This document shows positions 49,493-61,138 of a stretch of DNA of 64,000 nucleotides, piece by piece. The DNA lies in assembly GCA_023375675.1 (NCBI GenBank), contig JALQBC010000074.1, positions 28,810 to 92,809 on the forward strand, given 5' to 3'. The translations under genes and the position numbers were made by a program. The notes under the pieces were generated by a model, which searched no databases, was not told the DNA's origin, and saw only the letters and a list, made by a program, of their open reading frames with translations. Source of the DNA: Cytospora piceicola. Taxonomy: Eukaryota; Ascomycota; Sordariomycetes; Diaporthales; Cytosporaceae. Every line of letters begins with the position of its first letter. Positions within the stretch are counted from its first letter, which is position 1.

Positions 49493-49531
49493 GGGAGGGG
49501 GGAGGGGAAGGGGGGGGGGGGCCGAGGGGGG
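49493..49531. repeat. Long G-rich tract
   Basis: G blocks of 4 to 12 separated by one or two bases over about 39 bp. This is the strongest plus-strand G-quadruplex candidate in the window. Confidence 0.8.
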
Positions 49532-50837
49532 AAAAAACCACGTGTGAGGTGCCAGAGACTTGGGTCCGGCCCGTCCTCTCCTTCTTTCTTTCTTCATCTG
49601 TCGTATCTATCCCCTGGTCTTGTGTATGTGCGTGTATGTATGTTGGTACGGAAGTCGCAGGAAGTCTGCGTGGCCTGACCTGAGAGTCTGGTAACATGTG
49701 TGCACATTTGTCTCTTATCCACGTACACGAGAGACATGTTTCTAATTTAAGCCATTCGGCTATCGCCAGGGCGGAATATAACATGCTGCGGTGGGTTGCA
49801 GTCTCGCCCGGGTGGGAGATCTCAATCATTATTGTCCCATACGGGGCGTTTTTGGTGGTCGACTTTTTTTTTTCCTTTCCCGCCAGACCCATCATCATCC
49901 TCATCCTCCTCCTCCTGCTCCTCGTCCAGGAGGGAGGGAGTGGGTGGTGTGGATATGTGGATGTGTGGATGTGTGGCGTGTGTGGCTTATTCACAAGCCG
50001 TGATATACGTGTGTATAGATTACCTGGATCTCCTGGATCGGGCTTCTACTCGTGGCCGTTCCCCACAGAACAGAAATTCGGTGGGGTCCGTCGTATCTTG
50101 TTGACGAAGGAGACAGTGTTCCATACGCAGAGGGACGTGGTGCTCTGTGGTTTTCTGGGTCGGTTCGTCAGAGCGAAGTGGAGAGTCCCGAGGTTCGCGA
50201 ACAGTCCGTCCGTTCGTTCGTTTGTTTGACGACGGGGACGCTCACTTATCACATTAGTATTGTGCTAAGCCACAGGCAGAGAGGAGACAGCTATGGAGTT
50301 ATGGACCACCAGTGTGGTCTGTATGAGGGTGGGCTCGGCTGGGCTGGGCTGGCGAGCGGGCTGGACTGTAATAGATTCTTTTGGATGATGGGTTGGGATG
50401 GATGCAAATGTATTTGCGCTCAGGGCGCCGCCGAGAGCCCAAACTCCATCTCATTTTTTTGTCCCTTCCCGGACCACTCGGGTCCATAACATATACACAG
50501 AATAATGGGCTCCTCAATAATAAAAGGAATTAATGGGGTCTGACATTAAAGGAAAGAAAAAGATTTCAGCCCGGTCTACTATCCTGATATCTGGTCCCAC
50601 TTCTCCTTTGTGTTATTATGTACTTACTCCGTACGGATTACTATTCAGCTTCCCTGCCACACCCCGCGATCCATCCCCCCCCCCCTTTTATTTCCTCCTT
50701 CTTTTTTCTTTTCTGGGACCAAGTTTCCGGCACCGACAACGGCTGTCACATATGCATGGCATCTCCATGCAGCGATTGCCTAATTGCCACATGGCTCGGA
50801 ACACGGGCAATCGTACGATTCCGCATCGGGAGCCTTA

Positions 50838-50880
50838 CACGCGCGCGCGCACACACACACACACACACATACACACATAT
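50838..50880. repeat. GC/AC compound microsatellite
   Basis: (CG)n passing into (CA)n. Its alternating purine-pyrimidine pattern could adopt Z-DNA. Confidence 0.85.
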
Positions 50881-50928
50881 ACCGTTGCCCTCTTACCCAA
50901 TTATGCCATTGCCTGCATGAGTACATAT

Positions 50929-51000
50929 TTACATACGTACTTGTATACTTACATACATACGTACTTGTATACTTACATACATACGTACTTACATACTTAT
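50929..51000. repeat. 24-bp tandem repeat
   Basis: Two identical 24-bp units (50941-50964 and 50965-50988), each made of TTGTATACTTACATAC plus ATACGTAC, flanked by partial copies on both sides. Confidence 0.85.
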
Positions 51001-52632
51001 GTACATAGTTACTGACATACTGACATACTCGCGTGGCTACCAGGTTCCCACCCTCCCTTCAAGTCTGTCAGATTTTTGTCGTCTGCGAGGTGTCGAAGGG
51101 GGAGAGACTCCTTCTGGTGTTCTAGACGTGAACACTCCCTTCTTTCCTGTCTCTGTTGCATAGGGGGGGAAGGCGCTGTGATCTTGCGGCTGAACCGTCC
51201 TGCAGAGACGGTCTTGTTGCCGGATTGGGAAAGGCTCGATGGATACTGCGTGCTGAAGGTCTGCTGGCGGTGCCGTCGATATCGTGCGATTGGTTCTCTT
51301 TTCCTCCTTTCCCCTTTCTTCCCTCGACCAGCTTCTTCGTAACTTGGGTACCATGTAACACCATAGTTCTAATTATGTGCACGCGTGGTCCTGTTTGCTG
51401 TTGATGGGGATTTCATTCTGAGTCTCGCCTCCGGAGAAGTCCAGTTTCGTCCCAAGCGGGAAACCTTAGGATGGCCACCATGCCTATCGAGGAGGTTTCC
51501 TATCACATGGGAATATTCTGGAGACATTCAGTCAGGTAAGCGGAGAGGTGTCCGGATCCGCTAGCTTTCTCGCTGTATTTGGGATTTGCCACACGTTCGA
51601 TGTCCACGGCCCTCGCCAATCTATCTATCTCGCTGCAGCCGTCTATACTCAAGGCTGGCTCGACGAGGTCTGGGGTGGCCCCTGTGTGCCTGGGCATCAT
51701 TTTTAGAGTATTCAGGCCTCGACTAGTCACAGCGGTCATGTTTATGTAGTCTTATCTTGGAGCTAAATTGTGTCTAGCTTGCTTGCGGTTCCTGACATGG
51801 AGGGCAATGGAGTGTCGAAGCAGATGCGGTCGCCAGTGGGATAGTCAGTTGTGATATTGACGCACAGCACAGTCTGCTTGATGGAAACCCGGGTCAGCGA
51901 ACGTTGACGCAGAAGTAGATGACTACTGTGGAGGAACTGGCCTTGGCCCATGATGATTCTGAAGTCGTGAGATGCGTATATATATATGTATTACCTAGAA
52001 TTGGTGTCGAGGCAAGTGCTACTATGGTGGATCTGGGACATCAAGCTCTTGTTCCTCAAGTCTGGCGGAGACTGGCGCGCTTGAGGATTAAGTTAGACCT
52101 ATGACCTTAAACGTGCTGCAAAGGGATGAGAGATGAGAACCAAATCCAACCAAGGATCTCAACAACCAGACTTGTGAGCGAGTCCAGTTCACTAGATTGT
52201 ATCTGTTGTGTTTGGCTATTCATATGCCAGCCATCCTCTTCCAACACTGTAATGCCTCTTGACATTGGGACATATACACTTAAGACAATAAGTCTGCCAT
52301 TTCTAATACCAGTCTCGTATGGATGCCACCAACCTGCGTGAAGCAAAATTGTATTGCGCTCTCAGCATTCCTCCACAGGCACCCATATACCGTCAAGCAG
52401 GACGCTGAAGCCTCCGAGTCCAAAGCCGGTGAAATATCTCAGTACACTTATCGTAACATGGCGCCGTAAGCCGATATAGACAGACAGAACGTGACTGCCT
52501 TTCCGGAGACCCGGTAACCCAGCCTCACTAGACGAGAGTACCTCGAGAAATCCGCTGTCTTTCCAATTCCAAGGGAAACACGGCAACAGCAATGTAACTC
52601 AAGGCTTTGCCTCACCTTCCATGCATATGCCA

Positions 52633-53290
52633 TCAACGATCCTCCACCAGTCCGACCGAGCCCAACTCCAAAGCAACGGGCGACCCGTCAAGTTCCGCCG
52701 GCCCAGCCTGGCCGAAGAGGCCCGCCCCCGCCAGCTCGCCGGCTTCTTGTTCCTGTGCTCGAGCCTGCTGATGGTGCAACAGCACCTCTGCCCTGGGGAT
52801 GTCTGCGCTCCTTGGCGTTTCGGAAGCAGAAGGATGCAGACAGGAACACCACGACAGCGCCGATGCCAGTGCGGCACCCTGTACCAGCTGAGCGACAGTA
52901 GGGGCCTCCCTGTCCTGCTGTATGAAGCCTCGGTTCGGAGCAGATGAACTGGATGCAGGGGTGCTCGAGGTGGTCGACTGAGTCGAGATGGATACGGACG
53001 GGTTCGTGGTACCTACGGCAGTCGTAGCTGAGCTTCTTTCACGGTCGATCATCGTGGTAGTTGTTACTTCAGTCATAGTCGACCTCATAACGGCGTCTGG
53101 TCTGCAACCCTGCTGATTTGCACCTACCACTCACAGAGCCATGGATGACCAGATAGGGGGGGGGGGGCTCCATTACACAGGCGACTGCGGCGTCTGTGTT
53201 TGTTAAGCAGGTTGACGAGCTATCGCACACGTGGGGGCTTGAGACGGTTTTCCTGGGTACCATCCGTATATACAAAGGTCGTCCCAGTCG
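52633..53290 (-). pseudogene. Possible degraded single-pass membrane protein
   Basis: On the minus strand, a Cys-containing segment (VCDSSSTCLTNTDAAVAC, about 53250-53180) is followed by a Ser/Thr-rich stretch (TSSTPASSSSAPN, about 52990-52930). After a +1 shift in frame comes a hydrophobic segment, GIGAVVVFLSASFC, then a basic stop-transfer run, FRNAKERR (about 52865-52800). That order is typical of fungal surface proteins: ectodomain, Ser/Thr stalk, TM, basic anchor. The shift of frame between stalk and TM and the lack of a long frame argue for an eroded gene, but an unrecognised intron could also explain it. I cannot name a family. Confidence 0.3.
53156..53167. repeat. G12 homopolymer
   Basis: The last of the long G/C runs. 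It falls inside the possible degraded membrane-protein gene, which weakens the case for that gene being functional. Confidence 0.9.
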
Positions 53291-55474
53291 GCTGGAAAGG
53301 ACTCGGGGACTCGGGGGACTCTTTCCTTCTATAAGGTGTGCTCGCGGCTGTGGTACGGCCTCAGGCGCACGTGTATGATGACGACGAGGAACGGCTTACA
53401 GCCCAGGGCCAGATGAAGTATATAAAAGATGTCTCAAGCAGAGGCAAGGGGCCAGTAAACAACACTTAAATTCGTAGGAGAGGCAATTGACCCCTTGCGT
53501 GAGTGATAAGCTATTTGGGCGCTTGCATTTGTGCTGCTCAGGCAAGCAAAGTTCTTGGGGACGTTGTCAAACCACCGCAGCGGCTACTTCGGTGAACTGG
53601 TCTCTCGTTAGAGTCATTCGCCCAGGCACGCACATTGACGGTGGATGTATCCTACCGTACCGTATCTTGTCTGAGTAATGACCTGCCCAAGCATGCTCGC
53701 TGGAGAGGTAAACTTCACGTATGAAAACGAAGTAAATCCCCATGACAAGCTACCACGAAAACGTCAGCAGAGATTCTTCTCACGAATGCTTTAGTACATG
53801 TATACTTCACCGGACCATAGCCAGCGCAGGGATTCTTGTTATATCAAATCGATCGATTGTATTGCTAGATCATAAACATGACAATATCCAAGACTGAGAA
53901 AGGTGCGAGGCGGGGGCTGATGGCTGCAAGGCGGCATGCCGACGGGCGACATATTACCGTGGTGGTCCGAAGATGAATCATCATTTTCACCCAACTCCGA
54001 GCAGTGTTGTGTCACATGAGGGTGCCTGATTTATGCGCCACAGGCCTCCTCTCATCAACCCCGATCTAGGCCAGGTCTCGACATCTCTCCCAATATTCCC
54101 CCTGCCTTTGTGTCGTCTTCAGTTAGCACCCCGGACCTCTTGAGAGTAAGTAGACTTACCTACCTTCCAAACACCCGGACTAGCAAGACAGTCACGTACA
54201 CGGTGAAGGAGACTGTGATGTTGGCGGTGCAACATTTCTCTGGCTCTGGGCTATGAGAACCAACGCTGTGTGAGGCGGGACCGCTGGTGTTGCTTCCGGT
54301 ATAGTCTAGCAAGAGGATGGACGACTACTTTGGATAGGCTCGGGGCAAAGGTAAAGGAACATACCCGAGACCTTCTCGGCGATGTTTCTACCACTCGCAA
54401 TTACCTACGTCCGTCCGGTTTCCGGATTGGTCATCAGGCAGGGAGGTCAGATACTGTGAAGAATCTACCTCGACGCGGCGCCATCTCACCTTAGCATCAA
54501 ACAGCTTCTTCTGTGCCCGGAAGAAAGCCCCTGTCCTGCTCCCTGGACCGTAGAGAAGCACCCTCAACACGATCGAGCAAGGTACTCCATGTTTCTCATT
54601 GACTCCTGACGAACATCAGCATACGCAAAACCACAACGGACAAAAAAAAATGCTTTCATGAAATTTCATCAAACGATGGGATATTCCCATCAACGACCCT
54701 CTGGCGTTGTGACTGACACACATTGCCACGCCATTCCCTCCCATCCAAGCCAGCTGACCAGATTTCCATGGTTTGGGGGTATATGTACAACATCAACTCC
54801 TCGTGTGTGTCTTATATGAAAATGAAAAAGGATAAGAAACAGGAACAACAAATCCCGCTTGCAATCAAGACCAACAATTCCCTACAACGGCCCGCGCAGT
54901 TGCCTGACGTCCGCCCGCCTATTTGTTTTTCTTTTTCTTTCAAGATTCCATTGAAACCCCTTCTTCCCGTCCGCCTCCGAAACCCTCGTAGTAGAAAGGG
55001 AGATATCGGTTATGCAAAACACAACAAAAAGAAGCTTCTGAAACAGTAATAGGACCTTTGACAAGGGCGACATCATGCAGAATGTAACCAGAACGATACA
55101 GGAGAGGCCCACGGCTCGGCTCTCTCATCTCTGCCCCCCCAGAAAACCAGGAGAAGCCACAAAAAGGACAACTAGTCTATAAACATTCGACAAGACGTGG
55201 CAGGTGTGCAAAAGCTCAGCTCCGCTCCCGTGGTTCATGCCCGTTATGAAATCCATGCTTCTTCAATCCAAGCCTCTTCAGAGCTTGCAATGTTCGCCGA
55301 TCAAAGGAAAATGGTTGTCGTATCATGAGTCTTCGCATCTTCGCTCCGTTCGTAATGCCTCGACAAATGCGTCTCTCCCTTCAAAAAAAAGGCAAACCAT
55401 GGCTTGCATGCTCAGGCCCCAATTACAACCACTGCCTCTCGCAAGTGATTGTAGGTAGTGTTCGCCTCAAATGC

Positions 55475-58400
55475 TCACAAATATATATCGCCCTCAACAC
55501 CATCAACCCATCTCCTCCACGCCTCATCGTATGCGTCCTCGAGGTCAGACACCCACCGGCGGGTATTGAACAGGGCGCACTTCCATTTGTTTTCAAAAAG
55601 CAGCTCGCGTAGCTCCCACAGACGGCCGTCGGCCTGGCCGTAACCCCTCTCGGTCATGCGGTACGAGATTCCGTTGGCCAGTTTGATGGCCTTCTGCTCG
55701 TAGTCGTCGTCATCCTCCGCGATGAGCTGCCGTGCAGCATCTTCGCCGGCAGAGCCCTGGGGCAGCGCGCCCTTGAGGATGGACGCGGCCATGCGCGAGC
55801 ACATCTTGTACTTGTACCTCGGGAGTGTGAGCAGCGGGGTGCTGGACCATAGGACATCGGCTGCCGTGGTATGTGCATTGCACTCGGGCGTGTCTAGGAA
55901 CAGGTCGCAGACTCGGGCGCGCGAGATATGCATCTGCTTCGGAGCGACATCTGTGAATCGGATACGGCTGGCGACTTCAGCACCTGCCCAATCCTCGGCG
56001 GTCTTTTTGAGTGCTTTCTCTCCTAGCTCGGGGAACTTGAGCAGCCAGAGAATGGCCTTTGGTGTGTTGGCAAGAATCCTTAGCCATGTGCGGAAGGTCG
56101 TTGGATCGATCTGTACTGTGTCAGTGGAAAGCGGACCAAGTGTGAAAAACTCGTGAAGCCCGAAGTAAACATACCTTATACAGCTGATTGAAGTTACCCA
56201 GGATGATGGTGTCATCCGGTAAGTCCTTGAAGATCTCCTTCCGCATTTTCCACCTCCGGCTTTGCTCCTCTTCCCAGGTCACCGCTCGCTCCGCGTTGTC
56301 GGCAGACTGCCTGTGGTCACAGCAGAAGAACGTATCCCTGCAGAATATGATGTTCTCCGAGTACACCCAGTCTTCGGTTTGGCCCTCAGCGTCGTCGCGG
56401 AAGACGTCTGTGAGAGTAAGGTTCCCTCTGTGTGGCCGGAGGGTTTCAGGAGGGATCGCAGTAGAGTCTGCCAAGAGATAATCGCACCACTCTGCCCCCA
56501 GTGTTCCAGCAAATCCCATAAAGGACATCTGTATTGGAGCCGGGCGGGCAGCAAAGACCTCGTTGCGGGCACCCCTCGTGTATCCATTCAGGTTGACAAG
56601 GATGTGGATTTCATCCCTGACTATTTGTTCGACGATTTTGTCGGAAGACCAAGTGCTGACATCTCGGAAGACTGGTGACTCGCGCTCAATCTGCTTGCGA
56701 TGTTCTGAACCATCACCGGCGGTCGTAGCATAGCAGAAGGCTTTGGCTCGTGTTACATCATGGAAGCCAAAGACAGACTGCATGAGATGAGCCAATGGAT
56801 GATTGTTGAAGTCGGAGGACACGTAACCGATATTCAAGCATGGGCTTGGAGGCCTGGGTGGTGGATAGACCGAGTTTGGAAGCCAGGGAGACCGCAGTGT
56901 GGAACACGATATCCTAAGCGCATTACGCTGGGAAATCCTCCGTACGTCCCTGGCCGTCAATGGGCATGTGAAGGTATGGAATGGTAGTACAGTTGGCGCA
57001 GATGGGACAGTCAGACTACTCGGGAGTCTCGGTCGAGGATAACCGTGCACCGCTTCGACTCCACGCTCGTACTTGTCCAGGTACCAGTTCCGCATGGCCG
57101 CCCTGGTCGACCGCTCCACCAGGCGGAGAAGTCGAGAGCCTTCCCACGGCTTGTTCGCCCAGTTGCGCAGCTCAGCGTCCAAGTTGAGGGAGGGGTCGGT
57201 CACGAAAGCGCCGGCAGCGTTGAGCTGTGATACGAGCGAGGAGAGTGTACCCCCGTTGAGGATACCGGACCCCCAAACGGAAGCGTCCTTGAGTTGTCGC
57301 GCAACAATATCAACCACCTTCTTCATGAGACCAGATCCCTGGCCACTCTCTTGCACGTCGAATATCATGCCGCCGTCGTCCACATGCCACCTATCGAACT
57401 TGCCACCATTGAGATAAACACCACCTCGGCCCTTCCAGTCGCACACCGAGTTCAAGGCCGTCGACAGCCCGCAAACAGCCTCCGCAAACTCGGGATTGGA
57501 TTCGACAGCACGCCTGTAGTACTTGATGGCATCTTCGATACGCCCGCGGTCTTTGACAGCATTGGCTAAATTTGTCAGCGCGATGTCGAATGTGTTATCA
57601 CACTCTACTGCCTTCTGATACATCTGGATGGCGTAGTCGAGCTGGCCAATATCCTTCAACAAACTGCCGAGGTTGGTGTGGAGATGCACATGCTTGGGAT
57701 CCAACAGCAAACCGTACTGGTAGTATGCCAGTGCGAGTTCCAGCCCACTACCGGGGACAATACCAGGTATCCTTTGAGCGAACGATGCTCCCGGGACAGG
57801 CGCGGCTTGTGCGGACTGCTGGACACTCGCGAGAAGGATACCGACGTTGTTGGCCGTAGAAGGGCTCTCCTGGAGGGACAACGACAAGTAGTACAGTGCC
57901 AGGATATCCCCGACGCCGCCACATGGTTGTGTCCTCAGCCCCGGAGCTGATCCTCCCGCAGACATGGCATCCTGGAAGATCTTAGCCAAGGACAAGAGAG
58001 AATTACTCGTCGTGGATATGGCAGTCTTCTTGTGGCTGCCTTCGACAACATAACGAAGCCCTGGTAGCTGGCCGCCCGTCGATGCAAAGACCAATTCGGC
58101 AGTGAGTTTGGCCTTGTCCGGGGCCAGAAGAAGCGGTGCAGATAGCGGTTTCCTATCCATGGTCTGTGGTCCGATCGCTCTCGGAGACAGCACTGATTGG
58201 ATCCTCCGGATAAGGTTTTGGATATCGCCAATGTTCCGGCCGGCACTTATCAACACGGCCTCTTCGAAAGCCTCCGAGGCGCGGTCGATGAGTTTTAGCG
58301 CGTAAAGCATATTGCCTTTCGCATGGATGAGACCCAACATCCGCCCATTCTCGCTGGCTGGTACCCCATAACCACTCGAGCCCCAGTCATCTTGCCAATC

Positions 58401-60401
58401 ATTGGAAACTGACAAGTTACGAACGGCTTGGGCAGCATCTATCAGCGCGTCGTCTGGGCTTGACAGATCTGTTGGCGTCAAACTCGGTTCTGTACCTATG
58501 CCCTTCTTCAACTTCTTCTGGCGGTGCAAATCATGCGAAGGAATGCGTAGTTGCTTCTGGACGTATTCGATGGTGTCTACGGCTTGCTTGCTGCGTTGTG
58601 TCGAGCACAGCAACCCGACTAGATGCTCTAACGCCTCGAGATAATCTGGCCTCAACTTGATGGCCCTCAGCCAGTGCTTCTCGGCCTCATCCTGGCGGTT
58701 AAGGCAGTACAATGCTGCCGCGATGTTGGAAATTGCCTCCACGTGACTACATTGCATATGTTAGCCTCATTTTGGGGGTGTTTCCCCCAGTTTCTGTAAG
58801 ATTTTGTCCTACTTCGTCCGGGAGCACGGTCAGAGCGCGGATTGCACTTACTTAGCGTCGAGTTCAATAATCCTCTTGAACCATTCCAGGGCCTCTTCAT
58901 ATCTTTCCAAACCATACTGGAGGCATCCTCCCAACAGCACCCCGTCCACCCATTTCCACCCAGTTTGTTCACATAGGTTTTGCAAGATTTCTAGCGATGC
59001 TTTGGCGTTTTCCACGGGAGGATACTGGGCCATGGGGCTCCCATAAATGCCACCCATCGTCGCAGGATGACCGCTTAGTGTTCGCCCGTTCGCGTCGAGC
59101 CTAGCAGGAGATACCAGCTCAGAGCCCCAGATCATCCTGTTCATGGCAGCTGCTGAGTTCAACGGTTGTTGCAGCATACGGTTCGAGAAGGAAGCCATCG
59201 CGCCAGGGAATGTCTGATGAGACCTTTGCAGCCGAGCAGTGGGCCGCGAAACCACTTGCTTTGGAGCCCGGGGAAATATGATGTTCTTGGAGGACCTTGA
59301 GTGCGTCTTGCCATGCTGGATTTTCTTCACCCGACACACGTGGTTCACGAGGTCCGAGTACGCCTTGTGCCCAGTCGCAAGGACCCCCTCTTTAAATTGG
59401 AGGTGCGAAGGAACACCGCTCGTTCCCGGTGAATCCGGACCCAGCGACAGACCTGGCACTCCTCGGTGTGCGGTCTGAAGCATCGATGGCAGTTGACCGT
59501 GCCGCGAAAGTCCATCATCCAGCAGGTAAGGAGGGTTCGCCATCTGAAACGGATAATTCTGGGGCGCGAAGGGATATATACCCAGACCACCCTGTGGCAG
59601 CGGTGCCTGGACTGCGACGAAACCGCTCTCATATGGAATATTGTGTGGTGGATACCCAGTTGACGGCATCTGGATACTTTGATGAAACCCCGCGAAAGGG
59701 CCCTCCCCCCAAACAGGGCTCGGGGCGAACCCATTTGGCGAGAAGCTTGAGGGACTGGGGGCCGTGTGATTCTGATACGTGTTTCCGAAGCCGTTGCGCA
59801 TAGCGGGTCCTAAGTGCATCGGGTGCATGTGTACAGACGGGGATGCCAGCAGAGAACCATGGGCCGGAGTATACGAAAGGTTACTCTGACCGAAGCCACC
59901 GCCGACCGGAGTCGAGTGGGAAATGGGACTTGGTTCGTCGTGGCCGGCTCTCAGCGATTGCGAGGAATACCACCACGAATTGCCGGTTGCTGGTATCTGG
60001 TAGCCCGAGTTCGCGGTGGGGAAGATATCACCGGACGGGGTCATGTTCATGTATTTCTGAGGCGGCGGACCAGCGGCAAGCTGGGTGGGGGAGCCATCAT
60101 AACCATTATCAATAGTGCCGTTAGGAGTCTTCCTCCGCAGGTGATGCTCGGCATTATCGGATAGTTGGGTTTGTGGGAAGTTGGTAACAATTCGGTGGTA
60201 CGCGCTGTTCCATTGTGAGGGTTGGTCGGTGTTAGGATAAGGATTGAAAGGCCTCGGCGACGGTCGTGATGGTTGCGATGCGTGGTCATAATGTCGAGGA
60301 TCGGCCGGCGGGTCGGTGTTGCCAGGGGCCTGGCGGCAGGTTCTTGAATAGTTCGGAAAGGAGGGCACCGTCGGGTGCGTCAGCCCTGTGATTAGATCCA
60401 T
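55475..60401 (-). CDS. OGT: TPR-containing O-GlcNAc-transferase-like protein (GT41)
   Basis: Three exons: 60401-58852, 58746-56175 and 56110-55475. Introns are 105 nt (donor GTAAGT, branch GCTAAC, acceptor TGTAG) and 64 nt (donor GTATGT, acceptor GTACAG). The product is 1585 aa. Residues 1 to about 440 are disordered and Pro/Ser/Asn/Gly-rich. TPR units lie around 455-575 and 850-955 (for example LHTNLGSLLKDIGQLDYAIQMYQKAV). The GT41 catalytic region spans about 1145-1560: GYVSSDFNNHPLAHLMQ with H1166, HILVNLNGYTRGARNEVFAARPAPIQMSFMG, NFNQLYK with K1374, and DTPECNAHTT with D1447 and H1454. The sites aligned with UDP-GlcNAc-binding Lys and His of animal OGT are present, so activity is plausible. 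The protein would modify Ser/Thr of nuclear and cytosolic proteins; whether the donor is GlcNAc or fucose (as in plant SPY) cannot be read from sequence. It is about 500 residues longer than animal OGT, mostly N-terminal. Confidence 0.92.
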
Positions 60402-60416
60402 CGTACTAGCAGGTCT

Positions 60417-60941
60417 TTATCGAAACGGAATGAGGGGCGGCGACGAGGCTTGGGAAAGTTGAGGCGGAACACTCTCTTGCTCCCCTATGAATGGCGTGCG
60501 ATCTCGCCTTACACGACGGACGCTGTCAATGTTGCTGGCGCCAGCGTCGCCTCCTGTAAACAGAGCTTCCCCGACGGAAACGTTGGCTTCTAGACTTGTT
60601 TGGTTCGGTTTGGCGCCGCCTGTGCCTAGTACCGGGGCGATGGCATGGTGGTCAGAGTATGGATGAACGCATCTGGGGCCGGTCAAGGGTGCCGTTGTGT
60701 CGACGCTCACGCGAGCGAGAACAGACGGCAAGGCGATGATGCGCAGCAGCAGATCTCTTCCACCCACCAAGGCCTTCACGAAGGAAGGTGGGGAGATTGA
60801 GTGAAAGACTGAGTCTTTCCAGGAGGTGGTGATGGAATCTTCGAATGTGGGTCGGACAAGGCTAGGATGGGCGGGTGGGCGATTCGTGGTAGTGGGTAGT
60901 GCAGTGGGTTGGTGCAGTGGGTAGTGGGTAATGGTTCCCAA
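60417..60941 (-). promoter_or_regulatory. 174-codon upstream ORF in frame with OGT
   Basis: An ATG-initiated frame ends at TAA (60419-60417), five codons before the OGT-like ATG and in the same frame. The translation is Pro/Ser/Thr-rich like the main N-terminus, with no domain. It may be a uORF, an N-terminal extension behind a stop, or a chance open leader. Confidence 0.35.
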
Positions 60942-61089
60942 TGTGAAGTGGAGGAAGGAGTTTCGACGGGTCGTAGTCTGAACTGGACCCAGCGCGGTCA
61001 GTCTGGTGTTACAGTAGTTCCCGTCAGGAGGGGAGCGTGCTCAGGGGCAGCCACCTATTGCAGACAAGAGGTATATCTGCCCAGGTGTG

Positions 61090-61138
61090 GAGAGAGAGAG
61101 AGAGAGAGACAGAGAGAGAGCGCGAGCGAGCGAGAGAC
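61090..61138. repeat. (GA)n / GCGA microsatellite
   Basis: Fourteen or more GA dinucleotides followed by GCGA units. On the OGT strand this is a CT-rich promoter element position, about 700 bp upstream of the start. Confidence 0.85.

Larger units (their letters stand above)
40687..55474. other. 14.8-kb gene-free interval
   Basis: No intact gene is supported. The first ~1 kb is the Myb promoter side. About 41950-47550 has a different texture: no homopolymers, no microsatellites and no CTAGG palindromes, with many short frames on both strands. From 47.8 to 51.4 kb the repeat-rich texture returns (G tracts at 49493-49531, AC at 50838-50880, a 24-bp tandem at 50929-51000). From 51.5 to 53.3 kb there are hints of a degraded minus-strand gene. 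From 53.7 to 55.47 kb I see nothing beyond OGT 3' flank. Confidence 0.5.

Noticed and set aside
54723..55049. A 108-codon plus-strand Lys-rich frame
   Set aside because: It lies in the 3' flank of the OGT-like gene, is A-rich by composition, and shows no domain or good start context.
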